A DNA stretch of 64,000 nt from an uncultured Colwellia sp. Lineage in GTDB: Bacteria; Pseudomonadota; Gammaproteobacteria; Enterobacterales; Alteromonadaceae. Position numbers and translations under genes: made by a program. Below the pieces are notes generated by a model, which did not search any database, had not been told where the DNA came from, and worked only from the letters and a program-made list of their open reading frames with translations. The stretch spans positions 62,001-126,000 of the forward strand of contig CAJXQI010000004.1 in the NCBI GenBank assembly GCA_913058395.1. The letters are read 5' to 3'. Each line of letters begins with the position of its first letter. Position 1 is the stretch's first letter. Of the stretch, positions 45,661 to 54,235 are shown in pieces.

Positions 45661-45696
45661 GGCTCCAATGTAATATCATTGTTTCCATATGGAGCC
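45661..45696. promoter_or_regulatory. Nested palindromes in the SDR/LysR divergent region
   Basis: GGCTCCA (45661-45667) is inversely repeated as TGGAGCC (45690-45696). Inside lie CAATG-TAATAT-CATTG (45666-45681) and the palindrome CCATATGG. It is the likely operator of the LysR protein, directly upstream of both starts. Binding is inferred. Confidence 0.55.
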
Positions 45697-45704
45697 TAAA
45701 GTGT

Positions 45705-46625
45705 GTGAAAATGAAAAGAGTTGATAATCAGGTTAATTTGGCAGACGTTAGAGCCTTTGTCGTTATTGCAAAAGCAAAAAACTTCACTCTTGCCGCTGAA
45801 CAATTAAATTGTTCGCGCTCACATGTTTCTAAGCAGTTGCTAAGTTTAGAACAAGCACTTGGGGTAAAACTTATTATTCGCACCACTCGCAGCCAACGTT
45901 TAACTGAGCAAGGTAAGTTGTTTTTTGATAAGTGCTTTAGAGCGTTAGATGAAATAGACAGCGCAGTGGAAAAGGTGCTTGATAGTAGTGACAGTATTCA
46001 AGGGCAAATAAAAATAAACTGTGTTGGCGGCTTCATTGGTGAAAATGTTGTCAGTGCTTTGGTTAATGACTTTATTAAATTGCACCCAAATATTTCGATT
46101 ATCTTAGATTTTAGTAGCCAGCGTGTTGATTTAATTTCAGGCGAGTTTGATTTGGTATTTAGGATGGGGAATTTACCTGACTCAAACTTAGTTGCGCGAA
46201 AATTAATGGACATTGCAGTAAGTACAGTGGCTAGCCCTGAATACTTATTACGAGCAGGTAAGCTATCTCATCCACAAGACTTACTTGAACATGCTTGTAT
46301 CACGGGGTCGGTAAAGCAATGGCATTTTTATCATAAGTTCGATGTTAACAAGCAGTGTGATGTAAATGTTACTGGGCAAATACAATGTAAAAATGGCCGT
46401 ACCATGCTGACCAGTGCATTAGCAGGTAACGGTGTTATTCGAGTACCAAGTTTATATTGCCAACAACACCTTAAAACAGGAGCATTACTTGAGGTGTTTG
46501 AAGAGTGGCACGTTAGTTCAACACCTTTATATTTAGTTTACGCGAAAGATAAATTTCAACCGATTCGCTTAAAAACACTGGTTGATTTTATTAAGGAAAA
46601 ATTCACGCAATATATTGAACTGTAA
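45705..46625 (+). CDS. LysR-family transcriptional regulator
   Basis: A 306-residue LTTR. N-terminal winged helix VRAFVVIAKAKNFTLAAEQL is followed by SRSHVSKQLLSLEQ; the inducer-binding domain begins near 90 (GQIKINCVGGFIGENV). Start: GTG at 45705, ten bases after GGAG; ATG at 45711 is the alternative. Divergent from the SDR gene, which is the probable target. Confidence 0.92.
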   Translation: MKMKRVDNQVNLADVRAFVVIAKAKNFTLAAEQLNCSRSHVSKQLLSLEQALGVKLIIRTTRSQRLTEQGKLFFDKCFRALDEIDSAVEKVLDSSDSIQGQIKINCVGGFIGENVVSALVNDFIKLHPNISIILDFSSQRVDLISGEFDLVFRMGNLPDSNLVARKLMDIAVSTVASPEYLLRAGKLSHPQDLLEHACITGSVKQWHFYHKFDVNKQCDVNVTGQIQCKNGRTMLTSALAGNGVIRVPSLYCQQHLKTGALLEVFEEWHVSSTPLYLVYAKDKFQPIRLKTLVDFIKEKFTQYIEL

Positions 46626-46740
46626 TAATGAAAACTATTACTGGCTATATCGTACATTAAGATAATTATCGGCATAAATATTGAAGTCATCTTGGCTAGC
46701 TCATACAATGCAGGGATTATTTATTGAAAAAGTTACTTTT

Positions 46741-47085
46741 ATGTCATCTGATAGATTTGGTACTAGCGCCAATTATAAAAGCCAAGAAAAAGGTTATCGT
46801 GACCGAGCATTAAAACTATATCCATGGGTTTGTGGCCGTTGTGCTCGTGCATTTGAATATTCTAATATTAAAGAACTAACGGTTCATCATATCGATCATG
46901 ATCATACTAATAATCCTAATGACGGCAGTAACTGGGAATTATTATGCATTTATTGTCATGACAACGAACATGCAAAATACACCGACCATGCGAGCTATCA
47001 AACCGAAGTGAAGGCGGGCGATAGCAATCAAGACACTGCAACTTATAATCCATTCGCTGACTTAAAGTCGATGCTAAAAAAGTAG
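46741..47085 (+). CDS. yajD: HNH nuclease YajD
   Basis: From the ATG at 46741 the protein has 114 residues and is in register with E. coli YajD; the frame upstream to a TTG at 46681 is not supported. Zinc-binding pairs CGRC and CIYC enclose the HNH core ELTVHHIDHDHTNNPNDGSN. The C-terminal YNPFADLKSMLKK is also conserved. Predicted nuclease; cellular role unknown. Confidence 0.93.
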   Translation: MSSDRFGTSANYKSQEKGYRDRALKLYPWVCGRCARAFEYSNIKELTVHHIDHDHTNNPNDGSNWELLCIYCHDNEHAKYTDHASYQTEVKAGDSNQDTATYNPFADLKSMLKK

Positions 47086-47158
47086 CGCTTTAGTGACAAC
47101 ATGTATGCAGTGATACGCAGAATATAAAAGCAGGATATAAAATAAAAAGGAGTTGAAT

Positions 47159-48106
47159 GTGGCTGGTGCGAGTTTATTGACTTTGATTGATGATATTGCC
47201 GTCGTTTTAGATGACGTTGCCGTATTATCAAAAGTTGCTGTAAAAAAAACAGCAGGGGTATTAGGTGATGATTTAGCACTTAATGCTGAGCAAGTTTCTG
47301 GGGTAAAAGCTGACAGGGAATTACCAGTAATATGGGCTGTAGCAAAAGGCTCTTTTCTTAATAAACTTATTTTAGTACCTGCGGCGTTATTGATCAGCGC
47401 CTTTGCACCACCATTAATTACAGTGTTATTGGTAATTGGCGGCCTGTTTCTTTGCTTTGAAGGGTTTGAGAAAGTTTTTCATAAATTGCTGCATAGCAAA
47501 GAGGTTATTGCCGAAGAGCGACAGAAAACACTGAACGCGGTGGCAGATGAAAGTATTGATATTGTTGCATTAGAGCAAGAGAAAATTAAAGGCGCTATTC
47601 GTACCGACTTTATTCTTTCTGCTGAAATAGTGGTCATTGTGCTGGGGTCAGTGAAAGACGCTGCTTTTGAAACCCAAGTGATGGTGGTATCTGCTTTAGC
47701 TATTGCCATTACGGTCGGCGTTTACGGCCTAGTGGCGGCAATAGTTAAGCTTGATGACTTAGGGCTCTACTTACTGAGAAAGTCTGTTTCAGGTAACTTC
47801 AATGCATTACAACGTGCGGCAGGTCGTGGACTGTTAATGTTTGCTCCGTTTTTAATGAAGCTGTTAACGATTGTCGGAACTATTGCCATGTTCCTTGTCG
47901 GTGGTGGCATTATTGTTCATAGTTTTTCATGGCTGAGTGATAAATTTCATCAGCTGGAACATTGGGCACATCAATATATTGGTGGTATGTCTGACAGCAT
48001 TTTACCAATCCTACTTGATGGTGTAATTGGCATTGTTGCTGGTGGTTTAGTGTTGTTATTCGTTAGTGCTGTTTCGAGTCTAAAAAGTAAGCAAGTTATC
48101 AATTAA
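47159..48106 (+). CDS. DUF808 family inner-membrane protein (YedI-like)
   Basis: The start is GTG at 47159, seven bases after AAAAAGGAG, giving AGASLLTLIDDIA as in E. coli YedI; a TTG at 47153 would add two residues. It has about 315 residues with five to six membrane helices, the conserved KKTAGVLGDDLALNA, and RELPVIWAVAKGS. Function unknown. It follows yajD by 73 bases and may share its transcript. Confidence 0.92.
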   Translation: MAGASLLTLIDDIAVVLDDVAVLSKVAVKKTAGVLGDDLALNAEQVSGVKADRELPVIWAVAKGSFLNKLILVPAALLISAFAPPLITVLLVIGGLFLCFEGFEKVFHKLLHSKEVIAEERQKTLNAVADESIDIVALEQEKIKGAIRTDFILSAEIVVIVLGSVKDAAFETQVMVVSALAIAITVGVYGLVAAIVKLDDLGLYLLRKSVSGNFNALQRAAGRGLLMFAPFLMKLLTIVGTIAMFLVGGGIIVHSFSWLSDKFHQLEHWAHQYIGGMSDSILPILLDGVIGIVAGGLVLLFVSAVSSLKSKQVIN

Positions 48107-48224
48107 CTAGCCATAAGTGAAACTATTCACTTGTTGATTTAAAACAATGTTTTTAGCTAATAAGTGAATTAATTCTAAATTTTTACATTTTTGCTATTGT
48201 TTTTTGTTGCCTTCGCCCTGAGTA

Positions 48225-48230
48225 TATAAT
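48225..48230 (+). promoter_or_regulatory. Candidate -10 element upstream of hpf
   Basis: TATAAT, 25 bases before the hpf start codon. No strong -35 hexamer is seen, as is frequent for stationary-phase promoters. Prediction only. Confidence 0.4.
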
Positions 48231-48255
48231 TGAAGACAACAAAAAAGGTAGCAAT

Positions 48256-48591
48256 ATGAAAATAATCATTTCCGGTCATCACGTTGAAATCACTGAAGGT
48301 ATTAACCAGTCAGTTGAAAATAAATTTGCAAAAGTTGCCAAACATTTCCCTAGCCTAATGACACTCGATGTCATCATTACCGTAGAGCCAAACCAACAAA
48401 AACTTGAAGTTTCCACAACCTATGAAGGTGCAACCGTTTCTGTAAACGCAGCAGACAAAGAGTTATATGCCGCAATTGCTAGTGCAGCGAATAAACTAGA
48501 AGCAGCATTATCGCATCGTAAAGGTGTACTGTTAGCTAAGCAGAAACAAAAATACGAAGTAGAGCAATCAAACGCATTTGAAAACAGTTAA
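48256..48591 (+). CDS. hpf: Ribosome hibernation promoting factor (short HPF/YfiA family)
   Basis: A 111-residue protein with the beta-alpha-beta-beta-beta-alpha HPF fold: IIISGHHVEITEGINQSVEN at the N-terminus and ADKELYAAIASAANKLEAAL near the C-terminus. The short form lacks the dimerisation domain, so it is of the HPF or YfiA/RaiA type. It binds the 30S decoding site in stationary phase. The call as Hpf rather than RaiA rests on length. TATAAT at 48225-48230 may be its -10. A strong terminator follows. Confidence 0.88.
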   Translation: MKIIISGHHVEITEGINQSVENKFAKVAKHFPSLMTLDVIITVEPNQQKLEVSTTYEGATVSVNAADKELYAAIASAANKLEAALSHRKGVLLAKQKQKYEVEQSNAFENS

Positions 48592-48620
48592 TGTAAATTT
48601 TAGTTATTGTTTCAAATAGA

Positions 48621-48646
48621 AAAAGGCCGTTTAACGGCCTTTTTTG
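48621..48646 (+). terminator. Rho-independent terminator after hpf
   Basis: AAAAGGCCGTT and AACGGCCTTTT with a long T run. Very strong. Confidence 0.92.
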
Positions 48647-48891
48647 TGTTCTATATTAACCTTCATTTTTCAGTTCCTGATAAAAATTAAGTGCTTACGC
48701 TGATGTAAGCCATGTCGCAATCATAATCGCAAGTGCTGTAATTCAATAATGAAAAGCATCGTTATTGCTAATATCATTTAGGTAAGATGAAATAATGGCT
48801 ATTAGCGCTTTGTTCTCGTAAAATAGCGCATTAGCTTTATTCTGCCAAAAAGATAGTTAAAGCGTTACTTTTAAAATCCCCAAGGAATCCC

Positions 48892-49182
48892 ATGAAAAAA
48901 ACATTCGAGTTAACACACCCTAAAATTAAAGTTGAAAGAATGGTTGAAGCGGTGAAACACGAAGTTAAAAAATACCTAAAGCGTGAACGCAATAAAACCT
49001 TGCCAGAAGATGCTGATTATTGGGATTTTGATTGTAAAATTGGCGCGTCTGCGCAAACGGCTGATGTTATTCATGTGGCAACGATTAATAAGCAAGTAGA
49101 TATTCTTGCTGCGGATGGCTTAACGTCGTTTTACCTTGAAATATTAGTAAAACCAGCGGTTCGTACTTTTGAAGAAAAATAG
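48892..49182 (+). CDS. DUF6172 family protein
   Basis: A 96-residue soluble, basic protein of a conserved gammaproteobacterial family (KKTFELTHPKIKVERMVEAV; YWDFDCKIG). Function unknown. A CAAGGAAT ribosome-binding context precedes the ATG. Monocistronic. Confidence 0.82.
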   Translation: MKKTFELTHPKIKVERMVEAVKHEVKKYLKRERNKTLPEDADYWDFDCKIGASAQTADVIHVATINKQVDILAADGLTSFYLEILVKPAVRTFEEK

Positions 49183-49401
49183 GTAGTCACCGCACTATTA
49201 TTTTTCTATATCTCGGCTGGTTATCTTTATTCCTCTAAGGTGCTAGCCGCAGTTTAATACTCATTCTATTTGTTCTCAAACCGCTGATAAGCTCTAATAC
49301 ACTGCCGATTGAATAGGTCTCTCCTCACTTAATCTCGCTATTAAGCGTTTTCTAACTATACTTCTGTTGTCGAATTTTCGGCAAATAATGGAGAGTATAA
49401 G

Positions 49402-49851
49402 ATGAAGCATATCGTAAAAATAATGGGATTATGTTGTCTACTCTTTGCCGTTTCTTCTCAAGCAGAACTTGAGATCTATAAAGATTATGACCTTGGTCGT
49501 GAAATTATTTCAATGACCACAGTTAAAATAGACCCAAACATGGAAGATGTTTATTTGGCAGGCTTGCGAGAAAGTTGGGTTAAGGCTGTAAAATTACAAA
49601 AAAAACTCGGTTACATTAAAGACTTCAAAATTTATGGTAGTGAGTTACCACAAAGTGGTAATTTTAATATGGTATTGATGGTGATTTTTGAAAACAGTGC
49701 TGACTTAGAGCCCAATCAGAAAAAATACAATGCCTTTATGAAAAGTTGGGGGCAAGCGAACCAAGATAACTCTAGAAAAATATCTAAAACCTATCCTAAT
49801 GTTAGAACCTTAACAGGTGAATATCGATTAAGAGAAATCATGCTCAAGTAG
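49402..49851 (+). CDS. Exported protein of unknown function
   Basis: A 149-residue protein. The signal peptide (IMGLCCLLFAVSSQA) is followed by a compact domain, which may be of ferredoxin-like alpha+beta type (TTVKIDPNMEDVYLAGLRES; FNMVLMVIFENSADL). The ATG follows GGAGAG. No family was recognised. Single gene. Confidence 0.7.
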   Translation: MKHIVKIMGLCCLLFAVSSQAELEIYKDYDLGREIISMTTVKIDPNMEDVYLAGLRESWVKAVKLQKKLGYIKDFKIYGSELPQSGNFNMVLMVIFENSADLEPNQKKYNAFMKSWGQANQDNSRKISKTYPNVRTLTGEYRLREIMLK

Positions 49852-49957
49852 CTTTATTTAACTTGCGTTAAAGCGATTTTAAAACAGAACCGTTAAATGT
49901 AATACCTCACAAATAGCCGCTTTCTAGCTAAATGTGAGGTGTAATAAATGAACTAAG

Positions 49958-50881
49958 TTAATAACCAATCAAACCATTTATATGTGCAACAGCGCTTCTT
50001 CCTAGCGCATTTAACGAATACCCCCCTTCAAGTACGGAAACTATTCTGCCGTCAGCATGTTTGTCAGCAATATCTTTTAGCTGATCAGTCACCCAACGAT
50101 AATCTTCATCTACCAAACTTACTTGTGACATGTCGTCTTCAATATGGGCATCAAAGCCAGCAGAGACAAAAATAATTTGTGGCTTGAATTTGTTTAATGC
50201 CGGCAGCCAGGTATCAAGAATCGCCTGACGAAAATCAGCACTTTTGGCTGTCGCGTCTAGTGGCGTATTGATAATTGGCGGTTTGGTGCTTTCTGTGATC
50301 TCAAACGGGTAGAAAGGGTACTGATAAGTTGAGCAGAATAAATAACCTTTTTTGTCTTTAACGATATCTTCCGTGCCATTACCGTGATGTACGTCAAAAT
50401 CGACAATGGCAACACGCTTCATTTTGTATTGCTGCTTTGCGTAAGCTGCTGCAACAGCAACATTATTAAAAAAGCAAAAGCCCATGCCTTTATTGTGCTC
50501 TGCATGATGTCCTGGTGGTCGGGTGGCACAAAACGCTGAAGAAAGCTCTTTTGACATCACCAAATCTACTGCGTCTTTCGCAGCACCGGCAGAAAGTAAT
50601 GCAGCGTTAAGCGTATTGGGATTCATTACCGTGTCATCATCAACATGGTAAAGACCTTCTTCTGGGGCATTTGCAAAAATAGAGTCGATGTAGTCTTTAT
50701 CATGGGCTAAATAAAGCAATTCTTTGTCAATGGGTTTAGCATTAAATTGCCTAATGACGTAATCTAAACCGCTGCTGATAAGTTGGTCTTGAATTGCCGC
50801 CATTCGGGCTGGAGCTTCTGGATGATGCTCGCCCATATCATGAGTTAAACATTGATGGTGACTTATAACGCCGACAGTCAT
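49958..50881 (-). CDS. Histone-deacetylase-family enzyme (class II-like)
   Basis: A 307-residue zinc hydrolase of the arginase/deacetylase fold. Active-site segments are RPPGHHAEHNKGMGFCFFNN (two His), VDFDVHHGNGT (Asp and His zinc ligands) and FVSAGFDAHIED (second Asp). Bacterial members deacetylate acyl-lysine, acetoin or acetylpolyamines. Downstream of the CoA-transferase/GNAT fusion gene by 61 bases on the same strand, so acetyl-group metabolism or protein (de)acylation is suggested. Confidence 0.93.
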   Translation of the reverse strand: MTVGVISHHQCLTHDMGEHHPEAPARMAAIQDQLISSGLDYVIRQFNAKPIDKELLYLAHDKDYIDSIFANAPEEGLYHVDDDTVMNPNTLNAALLSAGAAKDAVDLVMSKELSSAFCATRPPGHHAEHNKGMGFCFFNNVAVAAAYAKQQYKMKRVAIVDFDVHHGNGTEDIVKDKKGYLFCSTYQYPFYPFEITESTKPPIINTPLDATAKSADFRQAILDTWLPALNKFKPQIIFVSAGFDAHIEDDMSQVSLVDEDYRWVTDQLKDIADKHADGRIVSVLEGGYSLNALGRSAVAHINGLIGY

Positions 50882-50942
50882 ATTAATTTCCTTTAAATGT
50901 ACTTATTCAATGCACTTATACTTTGTGCTTTATTAGCTTGAT

Positions 50943-52778
50943 TTATAACGTATATGCTAAGCTAACTTCGTCATAATCATCCGATGGTTTACGTAGAAAC
51001 CCTGCATTTTCAAACACTTTCAACATAGGGGCATTGTCTCGTCTGACACAAGCAATTAACTGAGTTAATCCACGAATTTTAGCAATGGCAATCAACTCTG
51101 AAAGTAGAGCTTTTGCCATGCCTTTACCGCGTTTACTTTCTTTGATTACAAAAGCAACTTCTGCGCTATTACTGGTTTCCAAATAGTAATATCGGGCAAC
51201 CGCTTGAATTGATTCACCCAAGTGATCGCGTTCGGTTAAGCACAACGCCAAATCAACATGCTGATTGACGCTAACCAAATTACATGACTTTTCACGCGTC
51301 ATTTGTGTCGCATGATGGTTGTAACGCATCATCAAGGTTTCTTTGTTGTGTGAATAAAAGAACTCTTGTAACTTGCGCTCATCAGCGGGTGCTAACGGGC
51401 GCAGAAAGTATTCTGAGTCAGCAAAGGTAAAACGCTTGATTTCAATTTTACCTAGCTCAGGTACTGAGGTTGGGGTGTTTTCTTGATATTCAGGCACCCA
51501 ATAATGTTTACGTACATCTTTTAATAGCTGAGCTCTAAACTTAGGATGTGCAATACGAATAAGCTCTAATGCGCGTTCACGAATGCTTTTACCTTGTAAC
51601 GAGGCAATACCATATTCGGTTACTACATATGAAACATGACCACGAGAAGTTACCACGCCGCCACCTTCAGTGATATGGGGCACAATACGTGAAATTTTTC
51701 CGTCTTTAGTTGTCGACGGTAGCGCAATGATAGGCTTGCCGCCTTTGCTTAAGGCTGAGCCACGTATAAAGTCTACCTGACCGCCAATGCCGCTGTAAAA
51801 ATGATAACCGATAGAGTCGGAAACCACTTGGCCAGTTAAATCCACTTCGATGGCGCTATTAATCGAAACCATTTTTTCATTTCGTGCGATATTTACTGGC
51901 GAGTTGATATGTTCACTGGGGTAAAATTCGACATGTGGGTTACCATCAACAAACTTATAGAGGCGTCTTGTACCAACGCAAAAACTGACGACAGTTTTAC
52001 CTTTATGGAAGGTTTTTTTACGATTGTTGATTACACCAGAGAGCATTAAATCAATAATGCCGTCTGAGATCATTTCGCTGTGTACGCCTAAATCTTTATG
52101 GTTGGCCAAATACTGCAATACGGCAGAAGGAATATTACCAATACCTATTTGAATAGTGGCACCGTTTTCTACTAACATCGCAACATATTGGCCAATTTGC
52201 TCAGTCACTTGGTCAACAACGGGCTCAGGTACTTCAGGTAAGTATTGTTTCATCTCCATATGAGCGTCAATTTGATTCATATGAACAAAGCCATGACCAT
52301 TAGTTCGTGGCATTTTAGGGTTTATTTGCGCGATAACATACTTGGCTTTTTTAATTGCCGCAGAAACGATATCGACACTGACACCTAGTGAACAATAACC
52401 ATACTCATCAGGTGGGCTGACCATGATCAGCGCTACGTCTAATGGCAAAATATTTTCATTAAATAACTTTGGAATTTCTGACAAAAATGACGGTGTGTAA
52501 TCTGCACGTCCTTCTCGTATTGCCTTTCTAATTTTTTCGCCGCCAATAAAAAAGGCATTTACCTTAAATAAATCTCTGTGCTTAGCATCAGCCCAAACAT
52601 TTTCAGACAAGGTTAAAATATGCACTGCTTCAATATCATGTAAGCCAGCGCTGTTGGAAATTAGATCATCAATTAGAGCGTTTGGCACAGCGGCATTCGA
52701 GCCAATAAATATTCGATTCCCTGATTTGAGATATTTTGACCAGTCGATAACTGATTTTTCCTTTTTCTTTATCGCCAT
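50943..52778 (-). CDS. Acetyl-CoA hydrolase/transferase fused to a GNAT acetyltransferase
   Basis: A 611-residue fusion. About residues 1-440 form an acetyl-CoA hydrolase/4-hydroxybutyrate CoA-transferase (IGIGNIPSAVLQYLANHKD; YSGIGGQVDFIRGSA, of which the Glu/Gln region is the active site). About 450-611 is a GNAT domain (FFYSHNKETLMMRYN; KRGKGMAKALLSELI for acetyl-CoA binding). It lies just upstream of the HDAC-like gene and the two are probably an operon. The fusion is found in other proteobacteria; it may be regulated by, or channel, acetyl-CoA. Confidence 0.92.
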   Translation of the reverse strand: MAIKKKEKSVIDWSKYLKSGNRIFIGSNAAVPNALIDDLISNSAGLHDIEAVHILTLSENVWADAKHRDLFKVNAFFIGGEKIRKAIREGRADYTPSFLSEIPKLFNENILPLDVALIMVSPPDEYGYCSLGVSVDIVSAAIKKAKYVIAQINPKMPRTNGHGFVHMNQIDAHMEMKQYLPEVPEPVVDQVTEQIGQYVAMLVENGATIQIGIGNIPSAVLQYLANHKDLGVHSEMISDGIIDLMLSGVINNRKKTFHKGKTVVSFCVGTRRLYKFVDGNPHVEFYPSEHINSPVNIARNEKMVSINSAIEVDLTGQVVSDSIGYHFYSGIGGQVDFIRGSALSKGGKPIIALPSTTKDGKISRIVPHITEGGGVVTSRGHVSYVVTEYGIASLQGKSIRERALELIRIAHPKFRAQLLKDVRKHYWVPEYQENTPTSVPELGKIEIKRFTFADSEYFLRPLAPADERKLQEFFYSHNKETLMMRYNHHATQMTREKSCNLVSVNQHVDLALCLTERDHLGESIQAVARYYYLETSNSAEVAFVIKESKRGKGMAKALLSELIAIAKIRGLTQLIACVRRDNAPMLKVFENAGFLRKPSDDYDEVSLAYTL

Positions 52779-53026
52779 AAATTTCTCTGTTAATGCGGTA
52801 TTTACTTGAGTATGGATTAATGAATAAGTTATTTTTTGATCCGAGTCAACTCTAATGCAGCTTTAGACTAAAGGTGTAGTTTAATAAATTGAAAAACAAA
52901 GGCATTTCTTGCATTGTTAAATTAATTTAAAAGGTAAATTTTACTGTTAATTACACTGTTAAGTCTTTATCTTGCATGAAGATATAAGTAATTTTTTATA
53001 AATTGATAACGCAAGGACGGAAATTA

Positions 53027-53899
53027 ATGCAGCGATTAAGTTTCACTTTTATCGGCATTTTATTGGTTTTTTTATTAGTGTCTGGCGTGGCAACATCTAC
53101 TTATGCCGCCGGTAACGCAAAAAATGCAGTTAACACAACCGAAAAGCCACGTTGGGAAGCGGGGGCATTATTAGCGGCTTTTCATAGCCCTTTATATCCG
53201 GCCGCAGCTGAAACTCAAGAGAAGTTATTACCAGTACCATTTTTAATTTACCGAGGAGAACGATTACGGGTTGGCGAAGACGGCGTTATTAAGGCGATGG
53301 CAGTTGAAAAACCTCGCTTTAAAGTCGACTTATCGCTTGGCGCTGCTTTTAATGCAAACTCTGATGATGCTTCCGCTCGTAAAGGTATGCCTGACTTAGA
53401 CTTTATATTTGAAGTTGGCCCAGAAGTTAGTTTTATGCTGGCCAACAGTGATAGTAGCGAAACATGGCTAAATTTGCAGTTTCGTAAAGTATTTTCAACT
53501 GACTTTTCTAGTATTGAAGACCGGGGTTATATATTTCAGCCTGAATTAGCCTATCAAGGGAATAATTTATTTATTGATAATAGTAGCTTTAAATTTACCT
53601 TATCTCCGTTATTTGCTACCAACAAAACGCATCAATATTTTTATCAAGTCGATGAACAGTATAGTACGACTGAACGACCGTTTTATCATGCAAATGGTGG
53701 GTATTTAGGCACAGAAATGTCGTTGGTAAATCGCTTTAAAGTTCGTGATGATGTAATGATTTTTGTCAGTACTAAATTAGGCTTTTACCAAGGAGCAAGT
53801 AATGAAGACAGCCCTTTATTTAAAAAGGACTTTAATTACAGCATAGGGCTAGGGATAAAGTGGACACTTTTTCAGAGTAATAAAGCGAGCTTGTTTTAG
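53027..53899 (+). CDS. MipA/OmpV family outer-membrane protein
   Basis: From the ATG at 53027 (AAGGACGGA upstream; a TTG at 53003 is less likely) the protein has 290 residues. A signal peptide ends around TSTYAAG. The body has alternating amphipathic strands, as in a beta barrel, ending with GLGIKWTLFQ. The family is scaffold or outer-membrane porin-like; MipA links lytic transglycosylase and PBP1B in E. coli. The following small gene starts eight bases after its stop. Confidence 0.85.
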   Translation: MQRLSFTFIGILLVFLLVSGVATSTYAAGNAKNAVNTTEKPRWEAGALLAAFHSPLYPAAAETQEKLLPVPFLIYRGERLRVGEDGVIKAMAVEKPRFKVDLSLGAAFNANSDDASARKGMPDLDFIFEVGPEVSFMLANSDSSETWLNLQFRKVFSTDFSSIEDRGYIFQPELAYQGNNLFIDNSSFKFTLSPLFATNKTHQYFYQVDEQYSTTERPFYHANGGYLGTEMSLVNRFKVRDDVMIFVSTKLGFYQGASNEDSPLFKKDFNYSIGLGIKWTLFQSNKASLF

Positions 53900-53907
53900 G
53901 AGGTAGT

Positions 53908-54141
53908 GTGTCTGAGACCGCACAAATACGTTTATTGAAAGTATGTATTGTTATTGGCATTTCATTATTACTATTAGGGCACTACTTACTTTCGTATGCT
54001 GATTTACCAGCATCAATGGGTGTAACGGGAATTATTATTTCTGCGGCCTGTATCGCTTTTGGTTTGATATTCTCCCTGCCAACAAAAATGTATTTAACTT
54101 TTTTATTAATGAAACGTGAGCAGGCTGACAAGAAGCATTGA
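53908..54141 (+). CDS. Small two-helix membrane protein
   Basis: A 77-residue protein with two membrane helices (about 12-30 and 38-58) and a basic C-terminus. Its start is GTG at 53908, with an AGGAGG site overlapping the MipA stop, so the two are translated together. No family was recognised. Confidence 0.7.
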   Translation: MSETAQIRLLKVCIVIGISLLLLGHYLLSYADLPASMGVTGIIISAACIAFGLIFSLPTKMYLTFLLMKREQADKKH

Positions 54142-54154
54142 AAAGCTAGCATTA

Positions 54155-54179
54155 AAAAAGCCCAACAAGGTCGGGCTTA
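54155..54179. terminator. Terminator between convergent genes
   Basis: AAGCCC and GGGCTT around nine bases. The A run on the left side gives a T tail on the minus strand, so it serves mainly the gene at 54236-55435. Confidence 0.75.
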
Positions 54180-54235
54180 ATATATTGCTTTCAACAATTT
54201 GCTTTCAACAACGCTTAAAACAAAAGAGTTATCGC

